From Alphaproteobacteria bacterium (GTDB lineage Bacteria; Pseudomonadota; Alphaproteobacteria; Rhizobiales; Beijerinckiaceae), in assembly GCA_016869595.1 (NCBI GenBank), contig VGDT01000001.1, positions 62,001-126,000 of the forward strand: a stretch of DNA of 64,000 nucleotides. The letters run 5' to 3'. Shown here in pieces: positions 1-8,148 of the stretch. The notes beneath the pieces were generated by a model that was given only the letters and a program-made list of their open reading frames with translations, made no database searches and had not been told where the DNA came from. Each line of letters starts with the position of its first letter. Position 1 is the stretch's first letter. Made by a program: the position numbers and the translations under genes.

Positions 1-44
1 GTTAGAGCGCCCTAATTAGACGAAAAAACCCTTTTGGGCGCGAG

Positions 45-905
45 ATGGCTACCGACTATCAGACTTTGGATAGGCTGCTCGAACAGCTTGAGGCCTTGTT
101 TCACGCTGCGGAACGCGGGGATGCCAGTTGGCGCGACGTCTGGGGGCTCAAGAAGCAAATACACGAATTTTTTCGGGATGTACGATATCCGACACCCCAA
201 GATCGCGTCACTGCGTGGGAGCGTTTTCGCGAGATTGTGGACGAGATGAAGGAACAAAAAGAAGAAGCGGACCGGCACCGCGAGGAACGGGCGCGAGAGT
301 CTGACAAGTGCTTGAAGCGCATCAAAACGCTTGCCGATAACGTAATGAATTACGATCCGACCGGTGCAGAAGTATTCATTAACGTCCTGGGCCTCGGGCT
401 CATTCCCAATCTGGCGGCAGTCGCGACGACCGGCCACGACCCATTTTTTTCGACGCAACTAGAAATTCTCCAGGCGCGATCTTCCCTCATGCGCGAAGCC
501 TGGGCCGATTTTCAGGAAAACAAAGACATTCTGATGCGAAATGACCGAGCTGCGGCGCATGACGCGTTGCAAGAGGCGCAGGAAGACTTGAACAATGATT
601 GGCGCGATTACAAAGAGAAAAAGCAGCGCCATTATGAGGAAAAGCGCACCCAGTGGCGCGAGCGAATTGAAAAAAATATTGAGAAAGAGATTGCGAGCGT
701 CAGCCGCATGAAGGAAGCTCTCGAAAACAAAAAGGATTTTCGTGCGCGCTGCGTAGAACGTCGAGCGACCGCGCGTTCAGACAGCTTTCGGGACGAAATG
801 CAGGCAAAAATTGACGCTGTCGACGATGAAATCTATGATGTTGAGGAAGCTATCCAAAAGCATGAAGGCTATATCGAGGACTTCCGCAAGAAGTTAGACG
901 AGTAA
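45..905 (+). CDS. Coiled-coil hypothetical protein
   Basis: I do not recognise this 286-residue protein. It is rich in Lys, Glu and Arg. Residues about 65-105 and 155-285 are long charged stretches likely to form coiled coils (for example KEKKQRHYEEK and DEIYDVEEAIQKHEGY). They flank a short hydrophobic segment near residues 110-125 (VFINVLGLGLIPNLAAVA) that could be a membrane-associated helix. There is no signal peptide. Base use is more AT-rich than the neighbours (runs such as gaaaaaaatattgagaaaga). It lies beside a broken phosphoglucomutase end, which suggests an accessory insertion. A structural or toxin-immunity-type role is possible but nothing in the sequence decides it. Confidence 0.7.
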   Translation: MATDYQTLDRLLEQLEALFHAAERGDASWRDVWGLKKQIHEFFRDVRYPTPQDRVTAWERFREIVDEMKEQKEEADRHREERARESDKCLKRIKTLADNVMNYDPTGAEVFINVLGLGLIPNLAAVATTGHDPFFSTQLEILQARSSLMREAWADFQENKDILMRNDRAAAHDALQEAQEDLNNDWRDYKEKKQRHYEEKRTQWRERIEKNIEKEIASVSRMKEALENKKDFRARCVERRATARSDSFRDEMQAKIDAVDDEIYDVEEAIQKHEGYIEDFRKKLDE

Positions 906-1000
906 CAGTGAGATATCAGCCTTTCTGTCTCGCAACAACAGGAACTCTTTTGGGCGTGAACTCGAGTCGAAGAGCACTCGGCTGTGCCGCGCCGTTTAGA

Positions 1001-1198
1001 CTATGTGATGACGCTCGGCGCGGCGCGTTGCGTATAGCGTTCGATCGCGGCGAGTTCGCGCGACAGCGTCACGAGGTCGGCGAGCGCCGCCTGAGTCTCC
1101 GGATATTGCTGCACGGGGTCGGGTTCGTAAGGCTCGATGTAGACGCGCAGTGTCGCGCAAGATGTGCCGGTGCCGACAGCCGATAGACCACCCGCCAA
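1001..1198 (-). pseudogene. pgm: C-terminal remnant of phosphoglucomutase
   Basis: Read on the minus strand, this stretch gives about 60 residues that match the extreme C-terminus of alpha-D-glucose phosphate-specific phosphoglucomutase: GTGTSCATLRVYIE, then YEPDP, a TQAALADL helix and the terminal RAAPSVIT followed by a stop. Intact enzymes are about 540 residues, so roughly the first 480 are missing. The reading frame continues upstream to a stop at 1247-1249 without recognisable homology. The usual RLSGTGT core is altered (GLSAVGTGT). The only available start is TTG, so this is best read as a dead fragment. The identification is by eye from the family's C-terminal signature. Confidence 0.75.
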
Positions 1199-1498
1199 AT
1201 AAATTTCGTGCTGAGCGGGCGCGTTAACCGCCGGAACGGGCGTAAGTTAACTAGGATTGCTCGAAGCTTAAGCCGAGGCAGGGCGCCGGCGCCGGAGCCG
1301 AGCCGAGGGTGAGAGAAAAGGTATTCTGATCCAATGAGATAGGAGATTGCATCAAATTTTACGCATTTCGATAGCGCAAAATTATACTTACCAATGATCT
1401 AAGCAAATCTAAACGCATTCGCGTAAAATGCGGCAGAAATACTTTCACGGACAGCAAAACAAGAAAACTAACTTCGCCTCATGTCACGGAGGCGGGTT
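1199..1498. other. AT-rich intergenic region upstream of the transglutaminase-like gene
   Basis: About 300 bases without a supported gene. The part from about 1325 to 1460 is clearly more AT-rich than the rest of the window and probably holds the promoter of the following gene. I see no convincing sigma-70 boxes, RNA gene or long hairpin. The left part is the former coding space of the truncated phosphoglucomutase or the junction of whatever removed it. Confidence 0.5.
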
Positions 1499-2122
1499 AT
1501 GTTGGGCATCGTTAGCAAGGCGGTTGTAGCTCTCGGAATGGCGGGCATGGCGCTCATCGCCGTCAACGCAAAAAGTTTCGCCGGACCAGAAACCGCGACT
1601 TTCGCTGCGCTTGGCGCCGAAACGAGCGTGCCCTACGGCTGGGTGGATTTCTGCCAACGCTATCGAGGCGAATGCCAGGACGACGAAACAGACGCGCAGG
1701 ACATTGAACTCACCGCCGCCGTCTTTCGCAAGATCGCGAATATCAACGCGTGGGTGAACAAGAACATCGACCCCGTCGCGGACACGGACCACTGGAGCTC
1801 TCTCGATAAGTGGGACTATCCCAATGACGGCAAGGGCGATTGCGAGGATTTCGCGCTGCTGAAACGCCGCATGCTGATCGAGGAAGGCTTTCCGCGCCAG
1901 GCGCTGTTGATTACCGTCGTGAAGGAAAAAAACGGCGACGGCCATTCCGTCCTCACGGTCAAGACCAACCGCGGCGAATTCGTGCTCGACAATCTCTCGG
2001 ATGAGATGCGGCCGTGGACGCGCGTTCCCTACCGTTTCGTCAAGCGACAGTCGCAGCACAATCAGAACGCTTGGGTCGCCATCGACCCGCCGACGAGCGC
2101 GCCCCTCTATGTGTCGCGGTGA
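1499..2122 (+). CDS. Bacterial transglutaminase-like cysteine protease (BTLCP)
   Basis: Secreted cysteine-protease-like protein of the BTLCP family (DUF920, PF06035). The transglutaminase triad is visible: Cys in GDCEDFALLKR, His in GDGHSVLTV and Asp in FVLDNLSD. An N-terminal hydrophobic segment (VVALGMAGMALIAVNA) is a signal peptide or anchor, so it acts in the periplasm. The start at 1499 is preferred over the ATG at 1481 because ACGGAGG lies 8 bases upstream of it. Family members often accompany type I secretion or cyclic-di-GMP-controlled adhesins (LapG); no adhesin or LapD is next to this one, so its substrate is unknown. It ends 9 bases before the convergent carbonic anhydrase gene. 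Confidence 0.85.
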   Translation: MLGIVSKAVVALGMAGMALIAVNAKSFAGPETATFAALGAETSVPYGWVDFCQRYRGECQDDETDAQDIELTAAVFRKIANINAWVNKNIDPVADTDHWSSLDKWDYPNDGKGDCEDFALLKRRMLIEEGFPRQALLITVVKEKNGDGHSVLTVKTNRGEFVLDNLSDEMRPWTRVPYRFVKRQSQHNQNAWVAIDPPTSAPLYVSR

Positions 2123-2131
2123 GACCGGCGC

Positions 2132-2662
2132 TCAGGGGATAAGCGTCAGCCCCGTCGCGTAACGTTGGCCGTTCTCGACATAATGTTTCGCCGATTCGAG
2201 ATGCCGGTCCCGCGCCTTCTCGTCGAGCGTGCGGATCGCCTTGGCCGGCGAGCCGACGATCAGCGAATAGTCGGGAAATTCCTTGGCTTCGGTCACCAGC
2301 GCATTGGCGCCGACGAGGCAGTTCGCGCCGATCTTAGCGCCATTGAGAATCGTCGCGCCCATGCCGATGAGCGTCGCTTCGCCAATCGTGCAGCTGTGCA
2401 GAATGACGCCATGCCCGATCGTGCAATCCGCCCCGATGACGAGCGGAAAGCCCATGTCCGTATGAAGAATGCTGTTTTCCTGAATATTGGTGCGGGCGCC
2501 GACCGTGATCCATTCATTGTCGCCGCGCAGAACGCAGCCGAACCAAATATTGGCGTCTTCCTCAAGTTCGACGCGGCCGATGACGTGCGCGCCGGGCGCC
2601 ACATAGAACCGGCCCTTGGCCGGCAGGCGCGGCGCGATTCCGTCGATCGTGTAAAGCGGCAT
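2132..2662 (-). CDS. Gamma-class carbonic anhydrase family protein
   Basis: A 176-residue left-handed beta-helix protein of the gamma carbonic anhydrase/YrdA/PaaY type. Hexapeptide repeats run from about residue 20 to 130 (for example IGRVELEEDANIWFG, IGADCTIGHGVILHSC, IGANCLVGANALV). The metal-site histidines are present in ILHTDMG and in GHGVILH, so zinc or cobalt binding is plausible. It is a cytoplasmic trimer in known relatives; carbonic anhydrase activity is family knowledge and not shown for this subgroup. The start at 2662 has CAGGGAGG about 8 bases upstream and removes an unrelated 30-residue extension. It is divergent from the heparinase-like gene, with 176 bases between the starts. 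Confidence 0.88.
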   Translation of the reverse strand: MPLYTIDGIAPRLPAKGRFYVAPGAHVIGRVELEEDANIWFGCVLRGDNEWITVGARTNIQENSILHTDMGFPLVIGADCTIGHGVILHSCTIGEATLIGMGATILNGAKIGANCLVGANALVTEAKEFPDYSLIVGSPAKAIRTLDEKARDRHLESAKHYVENGQRYATGLTLIP

Positions 2663-2838
2663 TGGCGAAGCCTCCCTGAAATGAGGCGCGACATTGCCAT
2701 TTCCAGCCTTTTGCATGCAATGGCGGCCAAGCCGCGATCGGCGCGGTCCCATTCGGAAGCCACGGAAGTTTAGACTATAAGCGGGCGCTGGGGTTTGGTA
2801 ATGCCGGGTGGCGCGCCGCCGGCGGGGCTCTGTCGCGC

Positions 2839-4596
2839 GTGACAGCCGCTATCGGAGGACGCCCACTGAGCGCCAGAATGTTGCGGGATCGGGTGCGGCT
2901 TGTCGGCGCCTCCGCCGCGCGGGCGGCGGGGGCCTTCGCGCGAGGCGCCGCCGCGCCCTACCACCTCGTGAAATCGATGGCGATTGCGCCGCCGGAGCGG
3001 CTGCGCATCGCGCCGCCCGACATAAGAACCACCGACTCGACCGTCGCCGACCAGATTTACGCCGGCTATTTCTCCTTCGAAGGGAAAACTGTGCAGGCGA
3101 GGGGCGTCTCGCCCTTTCTTGCGGCGCCGCCTTCCGAGGGGTGGCGGCGTTCCCTTGCAGGATTTTCCTGGCTGCGGCACTTGCAGGCTTCGGACAAGCG
3201 GGTGGCGCTCGCCACGGCCCAGGCGCTTGTCGGCGACTTTCTTTCGCTTCCGAAACTTCCGGCCGACGATCCGGCGATGGAGCCCGCCGTCGTGGCCCGG
3301 CGACTGCTCTCCTTCCTGTCGCAATCGCCAATGCTGCTCGATGGCGCGGAGGCGGATTTTTACGACGCATTCATGCTGGCGCTCGCGCGCAACGCCCGGC
3401 TGCTGTGGCGGGCGCTCGCGGGCGACGGGGCGCGGGGCGCCGATCGCGCCCTTTGCGTCGTCGCGCTGGCCGAATTCGCGGTTTGCGCCGACACCGGACG
3501 CAAAATCGCGCCGCATGTGTCGCGCGCGCTGAGCGTTGAGCTCGACCGTGAAATCCTCACCGACGGCGGCCATGTCAGCCGCAACCCGCAGGTTGCGGTC
3601 GATCTGCTCCTCGATCTATTGCCGCTGCGGCAGGTGATCGCAGCGCGTGGCCTGCAAACGCCCCCCGCGGTCCTGCGCGCCATTGACCGGATGATGCCCA
3701 TGTTGCGGATGCTGCAACATGGCGACGGCTCGCTGGGGCTATTTAACGGCATGGGCGCGACGGCGCTGGATCGGCTGGCGAACGTGCTCGCTTATGAGGA
3801 CACGCGCGGCGCGCCGCCGGTCAACGCGCCCTATGCCGGCTATCAGCGCATGGAGGCGCGGGACGCGCTCGTCATTGTCGACGCCGGCGGGCCCCCGCCT
3901 TTCGAGTTTTCTCTCTCTGCGCACGCCGGCTGTCTGTCTTTCGAATTCTCGATCGGAATCGAGCGGGTTGTCGTCAACTGCGGGGCGCCGTCGCCGCCAC
4001 ATCTCGACGCGCGCGAACTTGCCCGCGCCACCGCCGCGCATTCGACGCTTGTCATCGGCGATCGCTCCAGCGCGCGCATCGCGCCACAGAGCGCGCCGCA
4101 CTGGCGCGCAGGCCGCGTCCTTGCTGGACCACGCAACATTGAGGTCGAGCGCCGCCGCCCGGAAGGCGAGACGACGCTCGTCCTGTCGCATGACGGCTAT
4201 GCGCGAGATTTCGGCTTGATCCACGAACGCGAATTGACGCTTGTCGCCGATGGCGTCGCGTTCTTTGGCGTTGATCGGCTCGTCGCCGCCGAAGGCGGCC
4301 GAAGACACGCGCAGACCAGCGATTTCGCCCTCCGCTTCCACATTCATCCGCGCGTGCGCGTTGCGTCGGGCGCCGACGGAACGGTCGAACTTATTCTCGC
4401 CAACGGCGAAACGCTCTTCTTTGAAGCTCAGGGCGCAACGCCCGAAATCGAAGACAGTATTTTCTTCGCCGCGCTAGGCGGCGCGCGCAATTGCGCACAG
4501 ATCGTTGTGCGAGGGACGGCGGCCGCTGGCGCCGAGATCGCTTGGAGCTTTCGTCGGCGGCCAGGCGAGCAGGTTCCTCCCGGTCGCAAGGTATGA
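2839..4596 (+). CDS. Heparinase II/III family protein
   Basis: A 585-residue protein (GTG start; an ATG at 2878 is an alternative) with the two-part layout of heparinase II/III-like proteins. An N-terminal alpha/alpha toroid spans about residues 90-340, with conserved pieces such as SFLSQSPMLLDGAE and LTDGGHVSRNPQ. A C-terminal beta-sandwich domain (PF07940) starts near residue 350 (YAGYQRMEARDALVIVDAG) and includes a HSTLVIGDRSSARI motif. Such proteins cleave acidic polysaccharides by beta-elimination in characterised cases. This alphaproteobacterial subgroup, regularly found just upstream of purH, has no established substrate that I know of. No signal peptide is obvious. It ends 29 bases before purH, so co-transcription is likely. 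Confidence 0.82.
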   Translation: MTAAIGGRPLSARMLRDRVRLVGASAARAAGAFARGAAAPYHLVKSMAIAPPERLRIAPPDIRTTDSTVADQIYAGYFSFEGKTVQARGVSPFLAAPPSEGWRRSLAGFSWLRHLQASDKRVALATAQALVGDFLSLPKLPADDPAMEPAVVARRLLSFLSQSPMLLDGAEADFYDAFMLALARNARLLWRALAGDGARGADRALCVVALAEFAVCADTGRKIAPHVSRALSVELDREILTDGGHVSRNPQVAVDLLLDLLPLRQVIAARGLQTPPAVLRAIDRMMPMLRMLQHGDGSLGLFNGMGATALDRLANVLAYEDTRGAPPVNAPYAGYQRMEARDALVIVDAGGPPPFEFSLSAHAGCLSFEFSIGIERVVVNCGAPSPPHLDARELARATAAHSTLVIGDRSSARIAPQSAPHWRAGRVLAGPRNIEVERRRPEGETTLVLSHDGYARDFGLIHERELTLVADGVAFFGVDRLVAAEGGRRHAQTSDFALRFHIHPRVRVASGADGTVELILANGETLFFEAQGATPEIEDSIFFAALGGARNCAQIVVRGTAAAGAEIAWSFRRRPGEQVPPGRKV

Positions 4597-4625
4597 TAAG
4601 CGCGGCGCGATTTTAGGAGAATGCA

Positions 4626-6218
4626 ATGCCGGTCGACTTGCGCCGCGTGGCGCGTGCGCTGATTTCCGTTTCCGACAAAACAGGCCTCGTCGACTTCGCG
4701 CGCGCGCTGACGACGCATGGCGTCGAGCTTGTCTCCACCGGCGGGACGCGCAAGGCGCTTGCCGAGGCGGGGCTTGCTGTGCGCGACGTCGCCGATCTCA
4801 CCCAATTTCCGGAAATGATGGACGGAAGGCTGAAGACGCTGCACCCGAAGGTGCATGGCGGACTTTTGGCGATTCGCGAGAATCCGGAACATGAGGCGGC
4901 GATGCTCGCGCATGACATCCGGCCCATCGATCTGCTCGTCGTCAATCTCTATCCTTTTGAATCGACGCTCTCGAAAGGCGCGCCTTTCGAGCAATGCATC
5001 GAAAACATCGATATCGGCGGGCCGGCGATGATCCGCGCCGCGTCGAAGAATCACGACGATGTCGCTGTCGTCGTCGATCCGAATGATTACCAAGCCCTGA
5101 TTGAAGAACTCGCTGCGACAAAGGGTTCGACGCGACTCGCGACGCGTCGGCGGCTGGCGCAGAAGGCCTTCGCGCGCACGGCCGCCTATGACGCGGCGAT
5201 CTCCAATTGGCTGGCGCAGGAGCTTGGCGAAGCCTCGCCGCCGCTACGCGCCTTTGGCGGGCGTCTCGCCGAGCCGATGCGTTATGGCGAAAACCCGCAT
5301 CAATCCGCGGGATTCTATCTCAACGGCGAGAATCGCCCTGGCGTCGCCACGGCGCGCCAGATTCAGGGCAAGCAGCTCTCATATAACAACGTCAACGATA
5401 CCGACGCCGCCTTCGAATGCGTGGCGGAATTCGATCCGGCGCGCACGGCCGCCGTCGTCATCGTCAAACACGCCAATCCTTGCGGCGTCGCCGAAGGCGC
5501 GATGCTGGCGCAAGCCTATGAAAAGGCGCTGCGCTGCGACCCCGTTTCCGCCTTCGGCGGCATCGTCGCGCTCAATCGCAAGCTCGATGCGGAGGCGGCG
5601 CGCGAGATCGTCAAGATATTCACCGAGGTGATCATCGCGCCTGACGCTGACGAGGAGTCGGTCGAGATCATCGGCGCCAAGAAGAATTTACGTCTGCTGT
5701 TGACTGGCGGCCTGCCCGATGCTCGCGCGCAGGGTTTGACCTATCGATCCGTCTCCGGCGGTTTTCTCGCGCAATCGCGCGACAACGCCGTTGTCGACGA
5801 CATGACTCTGCAAGTCGTGACGAAGCGACAGCCCACGGCGCAAGAACTTGCGGATCTCAAATTCGCGTTCCGTGTGGTGAAACATGTCAAGTCGAACGCG
5901 ATCGTTTACGCGAAGAATGCCGCCACAGTGGGCATCGGCGCCGGACAGATGTCGCGTGTCGATTCCTCGCGCATCGCCGCGCATAAGGCGCAGGAAGCCG
6001 CGCGCGCCGCAGGGCTAACGGAAAGTCTCGCCAAAGGAGCCGTCGTCGCCTCCGACGCCTTTTTTCCTTTCGCCGACGGACTGCTGGCGGCTGCGGAAGC
6101 AGGGGCCACCGCCGTCATTCAGCCCGGCGGCTCGATCAACGATAAAGATGTCATCGCCGCAGCGGATGAGCAGGGCCTCGCAATGATTTTCACCGGCGTG
6201 CGCCACTTCCGACACTAG
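4626..6218 (+). CDS. purH: Bifunctional AICAR formyltransferase/IMP cyclohydrolase
   Basis: PurH performs the last two steps of de novo IMP synthesis. At 530 residues it has the normal family length. The N-terminal IMP cyclohydrolase domain begins [20 protein letters not shown] and contains the STGGTRKAL and [16 protein letters not shown] signatures. The C-terminal AICAR transformylase domain contains the KQLSYNN motif, the [11 protein letters not shown] catalytic segment and the terminal [15 protein letters not shown] and [16 protein letters not shown] ribosome site lies about 7 bases before the ATG. It follows the heparinase-like gene closely, an arrangement conserved in related bacteria. 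Confidence 0.97.
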   Translation: MPVDLRRVARALISVSDKTGLVDFARALTTHGVELVSTGGTRKALAEAGLAVRDVADLTQFPEMMDGRLKTLHPKVHGGLLAIRENPEHEAAMLAHDIRPIDLLVVNLYPFESTLSKGAPFEQCIENIDIGGPAMIRAASKNHDDVAVVVDPNDYQALIEELAATKGSTRLATRRRLAQKAFARTAAYDAAISNWLAQELGEASPPLRAFGGRLAEPMRYGENPHQSAGFYLNGENRPGVATARQIQGKQLSYNNVNDTDAAFECVAEFDPARTAAVVIVKHANPCGVAEGAMLAQAYEKALRCDPVSAFGGIVALNRKLDAEAAREIVKIFTEVIIAPDADEESVEIIGAKKNLRLLLTGGLPDARAQGLTYRSVSGGFLAQSRDNAVVDDMTLQVVTKRQPTAQELADLKFAFRVVKHVKSNAIVYAKNAATVGIGAGQMSRVDSSRIAAHKAQEAARAAGLTESLAKGAVVASDAFFPFADGLLAAAEAGATAVIQPGGSINDKDVIAAADEQGLAMIFTGVRHFRH

Positions 6219-6275
6219 CAATGCTCGAGGCGCTACGGCTAAACTGACGCGCTGATGCGGAAAGGGAGTTCAAAA

Positions 6276-6596
6276 ATGCGTAATTCTTTGAAGCTGACGT
6301 TGGGCCTCGCCTTGATTTGCGCGCTTGTCTCGAGCCAGGCTCTCGCCAAACAGCGCAAGCCTGCTGCGACTGGCCAGGTCACCGCAACGCAGGGCGACGA
6401 TTTCCCGATTGCGCTGCCGCACAACCTCACGACCGGCAAAGATTGGCTCGACGACGGCGCGGCTTCGGCGGCGCAGGGAAATCTGGGGCCAAACCGTTAC
6501 GCCAACGATAATTACTTCCTCGAGCAACAGGATTTCACGCTTCAAGATCCGCAGCGCTACAATGAGATCGGCCAGTTTTTTGATTACGACTGGTGA
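6276..6596 (+). CDS. Small secreted hypothetical protein
   Basis: A 106-residue protein with a clear signal peptide (RNSLKLTLGLALICALVSSQALA, cleavage after ALA). The mature part is polar and acidic and ends in a Tyr/Phe/Asp-rich tail (NEIGQFFDYDW). The ATG at 6276 is chosen because AAAGGGAG lies about 8 bases upstream; an upstream ATG at 6255 has no such site. It is probably periplasmic. I do not recognise a family. It is followed within 20 bases by a perfect palindromic terminator. Confidence 0.75.
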   Translation: MRNSLKLTLGLALICALVSSQALAKQRKPAATGQVTATQGDDFPIALPHNLTTGKDWLDDGAASAAQGNLGPNRYANDNYFLEQQDFTLQDPQRYNEIGQFFDYDW

Positions 6597-6616
6597 GCCG
6601 CGCTCGTTTGTGAATG

Positions 6617-6644
6617 AAAAAGGCCGGCGCGCGCCGGCCTTTTT
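6617..6644. terminator. Perfect bidirectional rho-independent terminator
   Basis: A 28-base perfect palindrome: five A, a GC-only inverted repeat of GGCCGGCGC with GCGCCGGCC, then five T. It lies between the convergent genes ending at 6596 and 6666, so it can terminate both. Confidence 0.92.
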
Positions 6645-6665
6645 CTGACGTTTGGATATGTTGCG

Positions 6666-6929
6666 TTAGCACACGGGCACGGAGCGATAGCCGACCACAT
6701 CGCCCCAGCGATTGAAGATCGGACGGCGCTCGTAATAGCAGTCCGGGCCGCTTGCGGCCGCGGCCGCCATGGCGCCCAAAGCGAGCGCGCCGCCGACGGC
6801 GTAGGGCCCCCAGCCATAGCCATGATGATGCCATTTGGACCAGGCGAATGCGGGGGTGGCGCTTGCCGTCGCTCCGACCATGATGGCGGCGGCGAGGCTC
6901 ATAGAAACAAACTTTTTCAACATGGACAT
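6666..6929 (-). CDS. Small secreted Gly/Ala/His-rich protein
   Basis: An 87-residue protein. A signal peptide (LKKFVSMSLAAAIMVGATASATPAFA) is followed by a short mature part with a WHHHGYGWGPY segment, an alanine/glycine-rich hydrophobic stretch (GGALALGAMAAAAA) and a C-terminal region with two Cys (PDCYYERRP and the terminal PVC). This composition is common in small rhizobial exported proteins of unknown role. A GGAGAG site precedes the ATG at 6929 by about 6 bases. The hydrophobic stretch may keep it in the membrane. Confidence 0.8.
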   Translation of the reverse strand: MSMLKKFVSMSLAAAIMVGATASATPAFAWSKWHHHGYGWGPYAVGGALALGAMAAAAASGPDCYYERRPIFNRWGDVVGYRSVPVC

Positions 6930-7025
6930 GGCTCTCTCCTCAATTTGGCGATGTTCACTCTGCGAGCATCTACACTTTAGGAAGAGACTCTCACGATGTT
7001 CGTGCGCCGGCGCACACGGCGCGTG

Positions 7026-8096
7026 TTACGCTTCGCTTTGCGCAAGCAGCTTTTGCTGGCGGTCTGTCGTCAGCGCATCGATGATCTCGTCGAACTCGCC
7101 TTCCATGACGCGATCGAGCTTATAAAGCGTGAGATTGATGCGATGGTCGGTGACGCGCCCTTGCGGAAAATTATAGGTGCGGATGCGCTCCGAGCGGTCG
7201 CCTGAGCCGACCTGCTGCTTGCGGTCCTCCGAGCGCTCCCTGTCGAGCCTTTGTCGCTCAGCGTCGTAAAGACGCGAACGGAGCACGTTCATAGCCTTCG
7301 CCTTGTTGCGATGCTGAGAGCGCTCTTCCTGCATCATCACCACGATGCCCGATGGAATATGGGTGATGCGGATCGCGGACTCGGTCTTGTTGACGTGCTG
7401 GCCGCCGGCGCCCTGCGAGCGCATCGTATCGATCTGCAGGTCCTTGTCGTCGATGACGACGTCGACGTCCTCGGCTTGTGGCAGCACCGCCACGGTTGCG
7501 GCCGACGTATGGATGCGTCCCTGCGTCTCGGTTTCCGGCACGCGTTGGACGCGATGCACGCCCGACTCGAATTTCAGCCGTCCGTAGACGCCCCGGCCAA
7601 CGATCTCGGCGACGATCTCTTTGAATCCGCCGAGCGCGCCGGGGCTTTCTGATACGATTTCGACGCGCCAGCCTTTGAGCGCCGCATATTTTTGATAGGC
7701 GCGGAAAAGATCGCCGGCGAAAAGCGCCGCCTCGTCGCCGCCCGTACCGGCGCGCACTTCGAGAATGACGCCCTTCTCATCCGCTTCGTCCTTGGGGAGA
7801 AGCGCAAGTCGTAGCGCGCTTTCCGCCGCCTCCAGATGTTCGAGCGCGGCGTCCGTCTCGCTTTCGGCAAGGGCGCGCATTTCGGCGTCGATCGAGGCGT
7901 CGGCGAGCATGGCGGAAAGATCGTCGGCTTCCTTCTGCGCCGCGCGGTAGGCGCGGATCCTTTCGACGACGTCGTCGAGCGATGCGCGTTCGCGCGACAG
8001 CGCGACGAACGCCTGTCCGTCGGCGCCGATGGCGAGCTTGTCGCCGATTTCGTCATAACGGCGCAGGATGAGGTCGAGTTTGTCTTGAGCGAACAT
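7026..8096 (-). CDS. prfA: Peptide chain release factor 1
   Basis: RF1 releases the finished protein at UAA and UAG codons. The 356-residue length is normal. The peptidyl-tRNA hydrolysis motif [18 protein letters not shown] and the C-terminal [18 protein letters not shown] segment are intact. The start at 8096 gives the conserved [16 protein letters not shown] beginning; the frame is open further upstream but that part is not family-like. It lies 52 bases downstream of ptsP on the same strand and is probably co-transcribed with it. The methyltransferase gene prmC, which often follows prfA in this group, is not next to it here. Confidence 0.97.
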   Translation of the reverse strand: MFAQDKLDLILRRYDEIGDKLAIGADGQAFVALSRERASLDDVVERIRAYRAAQKEADDLSAMLADASIDAEMRALAESETDAALEHLEAAESALRLALLPKDEADEKGVILEVRAGTGGDEAALFAGDLFRAYQKYAALKGWRVEIVSESPGALGGFKEIVAEIVGRGVYGRLKFESGVHRVQRVPETETQGRIHTSAATVAVLPQAEDVDVVIDDKDLQIDTMRSQGAGGQHVNKTESAIRITHIPSGIVVMMQEERSQHRNKAKAMNVLRSRLYDAERQRLDRERSEDRKQQVGSGDRSERIRTYNFPQGRVTDHRINLTLYKLDRVMEGEFDEIIDALTTDRQQKLLAQSEA

Positions 8097-8148
8097 GGAA
8101 GTTTCTTGAGAAGTAGTAACGGCGGCGGCGCGAAGAAAGAGAGCCTCG

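Noticed and set aside
908-1186. Plus-strand open frame of 92 codons after the coiled-coil gene
   Set aside because: It lies antisense to the phosphoglucomutase remnant, whose minus-strand translation matches a known C-terminus; the plus-strand product has no family character.
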